NCBI GenBank assembly: GCA_963724405.1
Contig: CAVRUQ010000016.1
Span: 248,001-312,000 of the forward strand
Length of the DNA stretch: 64,000 nucleotides
Reading direction: 5' to 3'
Origin: CAVQBJ01 sp963724405
GTDB lineage: Bacteria; Actinomycetota; Thermoleophilia; Solirubrobacterales; Solirubrobacteraceae
How positions within the stretch are numbered: the stretch's first letter is position 1; every line of letters begins with the position of its first letter. The notes under the pieces were generated by a model. The model did not search any database. It was not told the origin of the DNA and saw nothing but the letters and a program-made list of their open reading frames with translations. The position numbers and the translations under genes were made by a program. Below are positions 1-8,541 of the stretch, piece after piece.

Positions 1-393
1 GACGCCCGCGAGCGGGCGGCCCAGGCGCAGGAGGTGGCGATGGGCGCGCTGAACCTCCCGTCGGCCGCCGACGTCGAGCGCCTGACGCGTCGCCTGCGCT
101 CGGTGTCCCAGCGCCTGGAGGGGATCGAGGATGCGCTCGACCGCCTCGAGCGGCGCCTCGGTGCGCTCGCCTCCGACGAGGCGCTCGAGGGGCGCATCGC
201 CGGCCTCGACGAGCAGCTTTCGCTGCTGACCCGGATGGTCGGCGATCTCGGCGAGAGCCTGCCCGGCGTCAGCGCGCCCGTGCCGCAGGCCCAGGAGCGG
301 CTCGTGGTCGAGGCTTCGCCGGAGACCGCCGGCGCGTCGCGGCGCTCCAAGCCGGCGCGGGCGACGGCGGCCTCGCACTCAGCCGCCGACTGA
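1..393 (+). CDS. 3' end of a coiled-coil protein (partial at left edge)
   Basis: The frame is open from the first base, so the true start lies outside the window and 130 residues are visible. A GTG (34) and an ATG (40) exist but nothing marks them as starts. Residues about 20-85 form a heptad-rich helix full of Leu, Arg, Glu and Asp (for example LRSVSQRLEGIEDALDRL), followed by an Ala/Ser/Lys-rich, probably disordered tail. Such tails after a coiled coil occur in actinobacterial phasin-like and PHA-synthase-subunit-like proteins, but no domain is clear enough to name. Its last 15 bases overlap the end of the convergent nucleoside phosphorylase gene. Confidence 0.6.
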   Translation, partial: DARERAAQAQEVAMGALNLPSAADVERLTRRLRSVSQRLEGIEDALDRLERRLGALASDEALEGRIAGLDEQLSLLTRMVGDLGESLPGVSAPVPQAQERLVVEASPETAGASRRSKPARATAASHSAAD

Positions 394-1122
394 GGGGCCG
401 CCGCCCGAGAGCGCGGCGATCGCGATCGCACCCATTGTCTCGGCCGCGGCGAGCAGGTCGTCGTCGCCGATGCGCTCGCGCGGAGCGTCCGGGTGCAGGA
501 CGTCGCTGACGACGAGCAGGCAGCCGGCGGCGATAGAGCGGCGTTCCGCGACGGCGAACAGTGCCGCGCACTCCATCTCGACGGCGAGCGCCCCGTTGCT
601 CGCCCAGGCGAGGTTGCGCGCCGCGTCGGGCTCGTAGAAGAGGTCGGTGCTCACGACCGCTCCGGCGTGCAGCGGGTGCCCGGGCCGAGGTGGGTCCGCG
701 TGGGCGGCGCCGAGGGCGTCGCCCAGCGCGCCGTCGCCGTGCACCCGCCCGCTGAATCCGAGCGCCCGGCTCGTGCCGTCGGCGACGATCGCCTCGCGCG
801 CGAGCACGAGGTCGCCGAGGCGCAGCGGTGGTCGCAGCGCGCCGCAGGTGCCGACGCGCACGGCGGCGCGGACGCCGAGGTCGGCGAGCTCCTCGATCAC
901 GATCGCGGCGCTCGGGCCACCCATCCCCGTGCTCTGGATCGTCAGCGGGGCGCCGTCGGGCGCGCCGCCGGTGTACCCCCACAGGCCGCGATGGTGGTTG
1001 AACATCTTCGGCTCGGTGAGGAGCGCCTGCGCGAGCGCGAGCGCACGGCCGGGGTCGCCGGGCAGGAGCACGCGCTCGGCGAGCGGCGCGGTCGGACGGA
1101 GGTGCAGGCAGGAGTCGATCAC
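379..1122 (-). CDS. Purine nucleoside phosphorylase / uridine phosphorylase family protein
   Basis: A 247-residue enzyme of the NP-I (PNP_UDP_1) family, which splits nucleosides with phosphate into base and ribose-1-phosphate in the cytosolic salvage pathway. Family motifs are in order: the phosphate-binding loop LLPGDPGRA near residue 20, STGMGGPSAAIVIEEL near 75, RVGTCGAL near 95, the ribose-binding VEMECAALFAVA near 190, and VVSDVLHP near 215. The Asp in the VSD motif corresponds to the purine-protonating Asp of E. coli DeoD, so I favour purines over uridine; specificity is not certain. GTG 1122 is the only in-frame start near the conserved N-terminus; no clear Shine-Dalgarno precedes it. 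It faces and overlaps the preceding gene by 15 bp. Confidence 0.85.
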   Translation of the reverse strand: MIDSCLHLRPTAPLAERVLLPGDPGRALALAQALLTEPKMFNHHRGLWGYTGGAPDGAPLTIQSTGMGGPSAAIVIEELADLGVRAAVRVGTCGALRPPLRLGDLVLAREAIVADGTSRALGFSGRVHGDGALGDALGAAHADPPRPGHPLHAGAVVSTDLFYEPDAARNLAWASNGALAVEMECAALFAVAERRSIAAGCLLVVSDVLHPDAPRERIGDDDLLAAAETMGAIAIAALSGGGPSVGG

Positions 1123-1261
1123 GGAGCGGTCTGGCGCGGCGGGCCGCCCCCGGCCGGCGGTGAGGTGACTGTAATGGAGCCCGCGTGAAAAGCTGTCGCC
1201 ATCGCGACACGAGGCCCGCCGCTCGGTGCCCGAGCCGGTCGCATCGACAGAGGAGACAGAC

Positions 1262-1687
1262 ATGGCAGCCACGTTCAACTCGGCCAAGGAGTTCCGCGAG
1301 GTCTTCGATCGCCTCTTCACCCTGATGAGCGAGGACGAGGAGATGGGGCCGGCGCTGCGCGACGCCGACGTCCCCCAGCGGTTCGAGTTCGAGGATCTCG
1401 ACCTCGTCTTCAACGTGCGCGCGGGCCGTCCCGACGAGGGCGTGAACCTGTACTGGGAATGGACCGACGACGTGGACTGGCAGCCGAAGGTCCGCATGAC
1501 GATGTCGTCGGAGACCGCGAACAAGTACTTCCAGGGCAAGGAGAACATCGCCCTGGCCATCGCTCGGCGGCGGATCAAGACCGGGGGGGACGTCAAGGCC
1601 TCGCTCGCCCTCATCCCGATCACGAAGCCGGTGTACCCGCAGTACCGTGCGATGGTGACCGCCGAATATCCGCATCTCGCGGTGTAG
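1262..1687 (+). CDS. SCP2-like sterol/lipid-binding domain protein
   Basis: A 141-residue soluble protein. Spacing and composition resemble a stand-alone SCP2 domain: an N-terminal helix (FNSAKEFREVFDRLF), central strands (FEFEDLDLVFNVRAG, VRMTMSSETANKYFQGK), the IALAIARRRIKTGGDVKASL segment where SCP2 proteins have their substrate-limited helix, and a C-terminal helix. SCP2 domains bind acyl-CoAs and other lipids; the ligand here cannot be read from sequence. The start is ATG 1262, preceded by GAGGAG about 7 bases upstream; an in-frame GTG at 1226 lacks such a site. It stands alone, with a new promoter for the next gene directly after it. Confidence 0.65.
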   Translation: MAATFNSAKEFREVFDRLFTLMSEDEEMGPALRDADVPQRFEFEDLDLVFNVRAGRPDEGVNLYWEWTDDVDWQPKVRMTMSSETANKYFQGKENIALAIARRRIKTGGDVKASLALIPITKPVYPQYRAMVTAEYPHLAV

Positions 1688-1717
1688 GTTCCGGTGTCGC
1701 CGTCGCCGGGCGCCCGG

Positions 1718-1746
1718 TTGACACCGCCATGGGCGGGGAGTAGAGA
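1718..1746 (+). promoter_or_regulatory. Promoter for the MerR-cyclase gene
   Basis: TTGACA (1718-1723), a 17-base spacer, then TAGAGA (1741-1746). This is the best housekeeping-type -35/-10 pair I saw in the window. It would start RNA near 1753, giving a leader of about 215 bases before the MerR-cyclase start at 1969. Confidence 0.55.
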
Positions 1747-1759
1747 TACCGTCAACCGG

Positions 1760-1972
1760 ATGTACACCGACCTGAGAGTGGGCGGCTCGCCGCCCGCGAG
1801 GCGCCGTCGGTCACAGGGCGAGCGCCGCAGGTCGACGCAGCGGGCCGATCCGCCCGCAGGCGGCGGGGACCATCGTTTCCCGCCGCCGATGCTGTTCGGA
1901 ACGGCCGCCCGGCCGCGCCGTGGCCCGGTGGGGCGCACCGACACCCCGGCCCTCGCCGACGGCGGCCCGTGA
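1760..1972 (+). CDS. Possible short Arg/Pro-rich upstream ORF
   Basis: ATG 1760 opens a 70-codon frame (begins MYTDLRVGGSPPARRRRS) inside the leader of the MerR-cyclase gene. It ends in a GTGA overlap with that gene's GTG start at 1969, the usual geometry of translational coupling. The composition is just what GC-rich noncoding DNA gives when translated, and no family is recognisable. It may be only a coupling leader ORF or not translated at all. Confidence 0.25.
   Translation: MYTDLRVGGSPPARRRRSQGERRRSTQRADPPAGGGDHRFPPPMLFGTAARPRRGPVGRTDTPALADGGP
1859..1887. other. Strong hairpin in the cyclase leader
   Basis: The arms 1859-1869 and 1877-1887 pair (nine G-C/C-G pairs, then G-U and A-U) around a 7-base loop. 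There is no following U tract, so it is not a classical terminator. It lies mid-leader, about 80 bases before the MerR-cyclase start, where it could act in RNA stability or translation control. Confidence 0.5.
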
Positions 1973-3150
1973 GCGAGCTCGACCTGAACACCGTCGCCCG
2001 GCGCGCCGGCGTGTCGCCCGGCACGGTCCGTCGCTGGGTCCGCGAGGGCCTCATTCCCCAGTACGACGGCACGTGGACGCCGGCGGCGGCGACCCACGCG
2101 CGAATCATCGCCCGTCTGCGGGCCCGCGGCCACTCGCTCGCCGAGATCCGCGCGGCGAGCGACGGTGGGCGACTCGCGTTCGGGTACGTCGAGGATGTCC
2201 TGCCCTCCGCGGACGGTCATCACACGATCGAGGAGGCGGCGCGGGCCACCGGGCTCGAGCCGGCGCTCATCGAGCGCATCTACACGACCATGGGCTTCCC
2301 GTCGGCGTACGTCGAGCGCATCTCCGACGCCGACCTCGAGATGCTGCGCCACTCGGCGTCGGTGCTCGCCGCCGGCCTGCCGCTCGTCGCCTTCCTGCAA
2401 CTGGCGCGCGTGTACGGGCAGGCGATGGCCCAGATCGCCGACGCCGAGGTGCGGCTGTTTCACATCTACGTCCACGAGCCGCTCATGCGCGACGGCGTGC
2501 CGGGCCTCGAGGTGGCCGAGGAGATGGAGACGCTCACGCGCGAGCTGCTCCCGCTCGCGCTGCCGCTCATGAGCCACGTCCACGCGCGCTTCCTCGCGCA
2601 CTTCGTCGAGCAGGACATCATCGGGCACATGGAGAACGACCTCGCCGACGAGACGCTCGATCTCGGCCGGCTGCGCGTCGCGATCGCGTTCGTCGACCTC
2701 GCCGGCTACACCCGCCTGACCGAGGAGCGCGGTGACGAGCAGGCGGTGAGCACCGTCGAGCGCTTCATCGAGGCGGTCGAGCACACGCTCCCCGATGACG
2801 CGCGGATCGTGAAGTCGCTCGGCGACGAGGTGATGGTCGTCGGCGCGGACGCGGCCGCGCTGACCGAGTGGGCGGTCAACTTCCCCTCGGCGCTCGCGCC
2901 CGACGTCCCCGAGCCCCGGATCGGCGTGCACTATGGCGAGACGCTCTACCGCGACGGCGACTACTACGGTCGCGAGGTCAACCAGGCGGCTCGCGTCGTC
3001 GCCCGGGCCGCGGGCGGCGAGGTGATCGTCACGCGCCCGGTGGTCGACGCGGCCAACGGCGCGCTCCAGTTCGAGCGGATCGGCGAGGTCCTGTTGAAGG
3101 GCTTCTTCGAGCCAACCGAGCTGTACCTCGCGCAGCCTGCGGCCCGATGA
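1969..3150 (+). CDS. MerR-type HTH protein fused to class III adenylate/guanylate cyclase
   Basis: A 393-residue signalling protein. Residues about 3-60 form a MerR-like winged helix (LNTVARRAGVSPGTVRRWV, then an Arg-rich recognition region). Residues about 85-225 resemble the helical autoinhibitory domain of the mycobacterial pH-sensing cyclase Rv1264. Residues about 235-390 are a class III nucleotidyl cyclase domain: metal-binding Asp243 in FVDLAGYTR and Asp286 in KSLGDEVMVV, and the transition-state Asn338/Arg342 pair in VNQAARVVARA. All needed residues are present, so an active, dimeric, cAMP-forming enzyme is expected. Whether the HTH binds DNA is unknown. Start GTG 1969 overlaps the stop of a leader ORF; the stop overlaps the ATG of tilS (ATGA), so the two are probably cotranscribed. 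Confidence 0.85.
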   Translation: MSELDLNTVARRAGVSPGTVRRWVREGLIPQYDGTWTPAAATHARIIARLRARGHSLAEIRAASDGGRLAFGYVEDVLPSADGHHTIEEAARATGLEPALIERIYTTMGFPSAYVERISDADLEMLRHSASVLAAGLPLVAFLQLARVYGQAMAQIADAEVRLFHIYVHEPLMRDGVPGLEVAEEMETLTRELLPLALPLMSHVHARFLAHFVEQDIIGHMENDLADETLDLGRLRVAIAFVDLAGYTRLTEERGDEQAVSTVERFIEAVEHTLPDDARIVKSLGDEVMVVGADAAALTEWAVNFPSALAPDVPEPRIGVHYGETLYRDGDYYGREVNQAARVVARAAGGEVIVTRPVVDAANGALQFERIGEVLLKGFFEPTELYLAQPAAR

Positions 3151-4512
3151 GCGGGGCGGGCGAGTCCGGGACCGGCGCCGCGGCCGCGATCGACGCCGTC
3201 CTCGATGCCGCCCGCGCCGCCGGGCTCGCCGACGAGCGCGCGCCGGTTGTGGCGATGGTGTCCGGGGGGCGCGACTCGATCTGCCTGCTCGACGCGACGG
3301 TCGCGCTGCGCGGCGCCCCTCGCGTTCGGGCGTTGCACGTCAACTACGGCCTGCGCCCGGGGGCGGATGGGGCCGAATCGCTCGTCGCCGCCCTCTGCGA
3401 GCGACTGCGCGTCCCGCTGCACATCCACCGGGTCACGCGCCCCGAGGGGGGCGGCAACCTGCAGGCCTGGGCGCGCGATGCCCGCTACGGCGCGGCCACG
3501 CGGCTCGCGCTCGGGTGCGGTGGCGTGGTCGCCACCGGGCACACGTCCACCGACCAGGTCGAGACGGTGCTCTACCGCCTCGCCGCCTCGCCCGGGCCGG
3601 CGGGCGCTGCTCGGCATGAGCGCGCGCGACGGCCTGCTGCGTCGCCCGCTGCTCGGCGTGAGCCGCGAGCAGACCGGCGCCTACTGCCGGGCGCGCGACC
3701 TGGCCTACGAGGATGACGAGAGCAACGAGGGCGGGCGCTTCGCGCGGGGCCGGGTCCGCCATGGGCTCCTCGCCGCGCTGCGCGAGGTGCACCCGGGCGC
3801 CGAGCGCAACGTGCTGCGCACGGCGGCGTTGCTGCGCGACGAGGCGCTCGTGCTCGACGCATTGGTCGAGGAGGCGCTCGGCGGCCGGCGGACGATCGCC
3901 CTCGCCGGCCTGGACGAGCTGCCCCGCGGTCTGGCCCGGCTCGTGGTGGTGCGTCTCGCCGAGGACGCGTCGGGACGCCTTGTGCCGGCCGCGGGACGGC
4001 GGCTGGACGAGCTGCTCGCCCTCGGCGGGCGCGGGGGGAGCGCGGCACTCGATCTCGGAGACGGCGTGCGGGCGATCGTCGAGTACGGCGTGCTGCGCAT
4101 GACCGCCGAGGCCGAGGAGCCGGTGCCGGCGCCGGTGGCGCTCGCGGTGCCCGGGCACGTGCGCTTCGGCCGCTGGGAGCTGCACTGCGAGCTCGGCCCG
4201 GCGGAGGACGGCGAGTCCGGGGACGACGCGGTCACGGCCGTCTTCGACGCCGACGTCGCGGCCGGTCCGCTGCTCGTGCGAGCGTGGCGGCGGGGCGACC
4301 GCATGGCCCCGATCGGCCTCGGCGGCTCCAAGACGCTCGCCGACCTGTTCACCGACCGCCGCCTCCCACGGGCCCGGCGCGGCACGATCCCGGTCGTCGA
4401 GGCGGGCGGGCGGATCGCCTGGGTACCAGGGATCGCCACCGATGAGCGCTTCCGGGTCGGGGCGGGGACGCGCCGCCTGTTGCGCCTGCGCGCCTACGGC
4501 GGCAACGGGTAG
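3147..4512 (+). CDS. tilS: tRNA(Ile)-lysidine synthetase TilS, interrupted by a one-base frameshift
   Basis: TilS converts C34 of the CAU-anticodon isoleucine tRNA to lysidine with ATP, and is normally essential. The N-terminal frame from ATG 3147 holds the PP-loop (VSGGRDS near residue 40), NYGLRPGA, GGNLQAWARDARY and TGHTSTDQVETVLYRL. After RLAASPG the frame goes wrong and would stop at 3716. The rest (RRALLGM, RPLLGVSREQT, DESN and the C-terminal RAWRRGDRMAPIGLGG) continues in the next frame to 4512. Removing one G from the GGG at 3594-3596 restores an uninterrupted protein of about 454 residues. A sequencing or assembly error is the simplest reading given essentiality; a real lesion or programmed shift is less likely. 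Confidence 0.85.
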
Positions 4513-4600
4513 GCGCCGAGGTCGGGGTAGACTCCGCGCCTCCCGCGCCGCGTCGCTTCCCTGGCGCGGGCCGCCTCGCCGCCACCCTGCACCCTCCCTC

Positions 4601-5143
4601 GTGTCTGAACAGAGCGACCCTGCCATCGGCGAAGAGCTCGTGAGCGCCGACGCGCTGCAGCGGCGCGTGCGCGAGCTCGGCCAGGACATCTCGCGCGACT
4701 ACGCCGGCCAGCCGCTGCTGCTCGTCGGCGTCCTGAAGGGCGCGGTCTTCTTCCTCTCGGATCTGATGCGCTGGATCACGATCCCGGTCGAGGTGGACTT
4801 CATGGCCGTCGCCTCCTACGGCTCGGCCACCGACTCGTCGGGCGTCGTGCGCATCCTGAAGGACCTCGACGCGGCCATCGAGGGCCGCGACGTGCTCATC
4901 GTCGAGGACATCGTCGACTCGGGCCTGACGTTGCAATATCTGTTGCGCAACCTGGGCTCGCGCAACCCCAACTCGCTCGAGGTCTGCGCGCTGCTGACCA
5001 AGCCCGACCGCCGCAAGGTCGACCTGCCAACGCGCTACGTCGGCTTCGAGATCCCGAACAAGTTCGCCATCGGCTACGGCCTCGACCACGCCGAGCGCTA
5101 CCGGAACCTCCCGTACGTCGCCGCGCTGAGCGGGCGGCCGTAG
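4601..5143 (+). CDS. hpt: Hypoxanthine-guanine phosphoribosyltransferase
   Basis: A 180-residue type I phosphoribosyltransferase that joins hypoxanthine or guanine to PRPP, giving IMP or GMP. Visible motifs are the flexible-loop start LLVGVLKGAVFFLSDL, VDFMAVASYG, the PRPP loop VLIVEDIVDSGLTL (acidic pair ED before IVDSG), the purine-stacking Lys in LTKPDRRKVD, and YVGFEIPNKFAIGYGLD. Length is normal for bacterial Hpt. The start is GTG 4601, the only one close to the conserved core; no strong Shine-Dalgarno is seen. It lies 88 bases after tilS and before ftsH, the same tilS-hpt-ftsH order as in Bacillus. Confidence 0.95.
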   Translation: MSEQSDPAIGEELVSADALQRRVRELGQDISRDYAGQPLLLVGVLKGAVFFLSDLMRWITIPVEVDFMAVASYGSATDSSGVVRILKDLDAAIEGRDVLIVEDIVDSGLTLQYLLRNLGSRNPNSLEVCALLTKPDRRKVDLPTRYVGFEIPNKFAIGYGLDHAERYRNLPYVAALSGRP

Positions 5144-5239
5144 GCGTGTGAGGCCCGCCGGGGCGCTTCAGCGCTCGTGGTACGCTAGGCGCCTGGTCGT
5201 AGCCCCGTTCGCCGCTGACGCCGGAGGCGTCGCCCTTCC

Positions 5240-7216
5240 ATGAGCCGCTTCTTCAAGAGTGCCTTCTTCCCGATTCTGATCGTGGTCGTGCTGGCGTTCT
5301 TCGCTCAGCGACTCATCTCGCCGGCCGGCAACAACGGCCCGGTGCACAACTACGGGACCCTCGTCGGCACCGAGCTGCCCAACCATCAGGTCAAGTCCGT
5401 CGACATCAAGACGAAGGGCAACGAGCTCGACGTCACGCTCAACGACGGCACGAAGTACTCCACCGGTTACGTCGACCAGCAGATCCCGACGCTGCAGAAC
5501 ACGCTGACCGCCGACCACGTGACGTGGAACGTCGAGGCCGACAAGACGAGCACGCTGCTGTCGCTGCTCACCTACGTGCTGCCCTTCCTCATCTTCATCG
5601 GGTTCTGGATCTTCATCATGAACCAGGTCCAGGGCGGTGGCTCGAAGGTGATGTCCTTCGGCAAGTCGCGCGCCAAGCGCCTCTCGGCCGACTCCCCCAA
5701 GATCACGTTCCGTGACGTCGCCGGGGTCGACGAAGCCGTTGAGGAACTCCACGAGATCAAGGAGTTCCTCGAGAACCCCAAGAAATTCCAGGCGCTCGGG
5801 GCGCGCATCCCGACCGGTGTGCTGCTGTACGGCCCACCGGGCACCGGCAAGACGCTCCTTGCCCGCGCGGTGGCCGGCGAAGCCGGCGTGCCGTTCTTCT
5901 CGATCTCGGGATCGGACTTCGTCGAGATGTTCGTCGGGGTCGGCGCCTCCCGCGTGCGTGACCTCTTCGAGCAGGCCAAGCAGAACTCGCCCTGCATCAT
6001 CTTCATGGACGAGATCGACGCCGTCGGGCGCCACCGCGGGGCCGGACTCGGCGGCGGTCACGACGAGCGCGAGCAGACGCTCAACCAGCTGCTCGTCGAG
6101 ATGGACGGCTTCGAGGCGAAGGACAACATCATCATGATCGCGGCCACCAACCGGCCCGACATCCTCGACCCCGCGCTCCTGCGTCCCGGCCGCTTCGACC
6201 GCCAGATCGCCGTCGACCGGCCCGACCGCAAGGGCCGGTCGAAGATCCTCGAGGTCCACACGCGCGGCAAGCCGCTGGCGAAGATCATCGACATCGACGC
6301 GCTCGCCGGCCAGACCCCCGGCTTCACCGGCGCCGACCTCTCCAACCTCATCAACGAGGCCGCCCTGCTCGCCGCCCGCCAGGGCAAGCGCGAGATCGGC
6401 CAGGATGAGCTGGAGGAGGGGATCATGCGCGTGATCGCCGGCCCGGAGAAGAAGACGCGCGTGATGAGCGAGAAGGAGCGGCTCATCACCGCCTACCACG
6501 AGATGGGCCACGCGATCGTCGGGCACTTCCTCGAGCACTCCGATCCGGTCCACAAGATCTCGGTCATCTCGCGCGGGCAGGCCCTCGGCTACACGATCTC
6601 GATGCCCCAGGAGGATCGCTTCCTCACGACGCGGGCCGAGCTCAACGACACGATGGCGATGACGCTCGGAGGCCGCGCCGCGGAGGAGATCGTCTTCGGC
6701 GAGATCACGACCGGCGCGTCGAACGACCTCGAGAAGGTCACCGCGACCGCGAAGCAGATGGTGATGCGCTTCGGTATGAGCGACCGCCTCGGCCCGCGTG
6801 TGTTCGGCCACGACCACGGTCAGCCCTTCCTCGGCCGCGAGTTCTCGACCGAGCCCGACTACTCGGACGAGATCGCCCGCGAGATCGACGACGAGGTGCG
6901 ACGCATCATCGAGTCCGCCCACAAGCGCGCGACCGACCTGCTCACCGAGCATCGCCAAGACCTCTCGAAGATCTCCGAGATCCTCGTCAAGCGCGAGACG
7001 ATCGAGAAGGAGGAGTTCATCGCTCTTCTCGACGGCAAGACCGAGGCCGACGTGTTCGGCGTGGACGAGCCCGTCACGCCGGAGCTGCCCCCGGCCGCTC
7101 CGAGCCCGGCCGAGCGCGCCGGTCGCGAGGCGCCGCGGCCGCTGCCGCGTCCCGGCCTCGCCGGCGGCACCGCGGAGTTCCGCGGGTCCGACGGCGACCT
7201 GCCCGAGCTGACCTGA
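5240..7216 (+). CDS. ftsH: ATP-dependent zinc metalloprotease FtsH
   Basis: A 658-residue membrane AAA+ protease that degrades misfolded and regulatory membrane and cytosolic proteins as a hexamer. There is a first membrane segment at residues about 7-25, an extracytoplasmic domain, a second membrane segment at about 108-130, the AAA module with Walker A GPPGTGKT (about 198), Walker B IIFMDEIDAVG (about 252) and the ATNRPDILDPALLRPGRFDRQ second region of homology, then the M41 protease. The zinc site reads HEMGH (about 420) where most family members have HEAGH; both His and the Glu are kept. The Pro-rich C-terminal tail is typical of actinobacteria. ATG 5240 is preceded by GGAGG at a rather long distance (about 13 bases). 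Confidence 0.97.
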   Translation: MSRFFKSAFFPILIVVVLAFFAQRLISPAGNNGPVHNYGTLVGTELPNHQVKSVDIKTKGNELDVTLNDGTKYSTGYVDQQIPTLQNTLTADHVTWNVEADKTSTLLSLLTYVLPFLIFIGFWIFIMNQVQGGGSKVMSFGKSRAKRLSADSPKITFRDVAGVDEAVEELHEIKEFLENPKKFQALGARIPTGVLLYGPPGTGKTLLARAVAGEAGVPFFSISGSDFVEMFVGVGASRVRDLFEQAKQNSPCIIFMDEIDAVGRHRGAGLGGGHDEREQTLNQLLVEMDGFEAKDNIIMIAATNRPDILDPALLRPGRFDRQIAVDRPDRKGRSKILEVHTRGKPLAKIIDIDALAGQTPGFTGADLSNLINEAALLAARQGKREIGQDELEEGIMRVIAGPEKKTRVMSEKERLITAYHEMGHAIVGHFLEHSDPVHKISVISRGQALGYTISMPQEDRFLTTRAELNDTMAMTLGGRAAEEIVFGEITTGASNDLEKVTATAKQMVMRFGMSDRLGPRVFGHDHGQPFLGREFSTEPDYSDEIAREIDDEVRRIIESAHKRATDLLTEHRQDLSKISEILVKRETIEKEEFIALLDGKTEADVFGVDEPVTPELPPAAPSPAERAGREAPRPLPRPGLAGGTAEFRGSDGDLPELT

Positions 7217-7318
7217 CGCCCGCGGCGGTGTGGCCGCCGTCGAGCCCGATCCGCGCGAGGCGTACGCTGTCGTGTGGGCGCATCGACCGCCCGCGACCGA
7301 CACCGAGAGGGGAAGATC

Positions 7319-7594
7319 ATGGCCGTCAGGCTGCACCGCTGTGGAGCGACGTTCGTGAAGGGGCCGCACCCGTGCTGGCAGGTGCAGAAGGCGCTGGACG
7401 AGGCCGGAGTCGAGTACGAGGTGGTCAAGCACCCGGGGTTCCCGCGGGGCCGGCGAACCGAGGTCGTGGCGCTCAGCGGCCAGAAGATGCTGCCGCTGCT
7501 CGAGCTCGAGGACGGCACCGTCGTGCGCGAGGAGTCCAAGCAGCTGATCGCTCACATCCAGGACGGCAGCCTGTTCGCGGTGCACCCGGCGTAG
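7319..7594 (+). CDS. Glutaredoxin/GST N-terminal-like thioredoxin-fold protein
   Basis: A 91-residue protein with the thioredoxin-fold pattern of glutaredoxin and GST N-terminal domains: a first strand (VRLHRCGATF), helix CWQVQKALDEAGVEYEVV, then the cis-Pro region (KMLPLLELEDGTVVREESKQLIAHI) that in GSTs binds the glutathione Glu. The usual CxxC is absent; there is Cys at residue about 8 and one at about 18, so thiol-disulfide exchange is not assured. ATG 7319 follows GAGAGGGG at good spacing. It sits between ftsH and folP, in their direction. Substrate and partner are unknown. Confidence 0.75.
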   Translation: MAVRLHRCGATFVKGPHPCWQVQKALDEAGVEYEVVKHPGFPRGRRTEVVALSGQKMLPLLELEDGTVVREESKQLIAHIQDGSLFAVHPA

Positions 7595-7671
7595 ACCGGC
7601 CCGCCGCGGATCCCGGCGAGCCTCGGGGGCTCGGCTCGATCGCGCGCGACGTGCGCGATGATGACGGTCAG

Positions 7672-8541
7672 ATGACCGGCGCGGCCGCGTACGCACTGAT
7701 GGGGATCGTCAACACGACCCCGGATTCGTTCTCGGACGGCGGCCGGTTCCTCGATCCGGGCGCGGCGATCGCCCACGGCCTGGCGCTCGCCCGGGAGGGG
7801 GCCGCCATCGTCGACGTGGGCGGCGAATCGACGCGCCCCGGCGCGACGCCGGTGACGGCCGAGGACGAGCGCGAGCGCGTGATCGGCGTGATCGGGGGCC
7901 TCGCCGCCGCGCGGATCCCGGCCGAGATCTCGATCGACACGTCCAAGGCGCTCGTCGCCGAGGCCGCGCTCGCCGCCGGCGCGGGGCTCGTCAACGACGT
8001 GACCGCGCTGCGGGGCGACCCCGAGCTCGCCGGCGTCGTCGCCGGCCACGGCGCGCGCTGCTGCCTGATGCACATGCTCGGCGAGCCGCGCACGATGCAG
8101 CACGCCCCGCACTACGACGACGTCGTCGACGACGTGCGCGCGTTCCTCGAGGCGCGCGTCGCGTTCGCAATCGGCGAGGGGATCGCCGAGGAGCGCATCC
8201 TGCTCGACCCGGGGATCGGTTTCGGCAAGACCGTCGCGCACAACCTCGAGCTGCTCGCCCGCCTCGACGAGCTGCTCACGCTCGGGCGCCCGCTCGTCGT
8301 CGGCACGTCGCGCAAGACGTTCCTCGGCCGGCTCGCCGCGCGCGATCCCGACGCGCCGCCGCCGGGGCCCGGAGAGCGCCTGCCGGGCACGATCGCCACC
8401 TGCGTCATGGCGCTCGAGCGGGGCGCGAGCGTGTTCCGGGTGCACGACGTCGCGCCGGTTCGCGATGCGCTGGCGGTGGCGGCTGCTACGTTGACCGGGC
8501 CATGGATCGCGAGGAGCACGCCGACGACGCCGACGACGTGA
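7672..8541 (+). CDS. folP: Dihydropteroate synthase
   Basis: A 289-residue TIM-barrel enzyme joining 6-hydroxymethyl-dihydropterin pyrophosphate to p-aminobenzoate in folate synthesis. The family signatures are complete: MGIVNTTPDSFSDGG at the N-terminus, IVDVGGESTRPGA near residue 45, ISIDTSKA near 85, VNDVTALRGD, LMHMLGEPRTMQ near 125, ILLDPGIGFGKT near 180, VVGTSRKTFLG near 210 and the C-terminal FRVHDV. Sulfonamides target this enzyme class. ATG 7672 is chosen; GTG 7651 is an in-frame alternative and neither has a clear ribosome site. It overlaps folB, so folP-folB-folK form one transcript. Confidence 0.95.
   Translation: MTGAAAYALMGIVNTTPDSFSDGGRFLDPGAAIAHGLALAREGAAIVDVGGESTRPGATPVTAEDERERVIGVIGGLAAARIPAEISIDTSKALVAEAALAAGAGLVNDVTALRGDPELAGVVAGHGARCCLMHMLGEPRTMQHAPHYDDVVDDVRAFLEARVAFAIGEGIAEERILLDPGIGFGKTVAHNLELLARLDELLTLGRPLVVGTSRKTFLGRLAARDPDAPPPGPGERLPGTIATCVMALERGASVFRVHDVAPVRDALAVAAATLTGPWIARSTPTTPTT

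Noticed and set aside
379..2931. An 850-codon open frame on the minus strand
   Set aside because: Only its last 248 codons (the nucleoside phosphorylase) resemble a family; the rest is antisense to the SCP2-like and cyclase genes and is His/Arg/Asp-rich as expected for GC-rich antisense.
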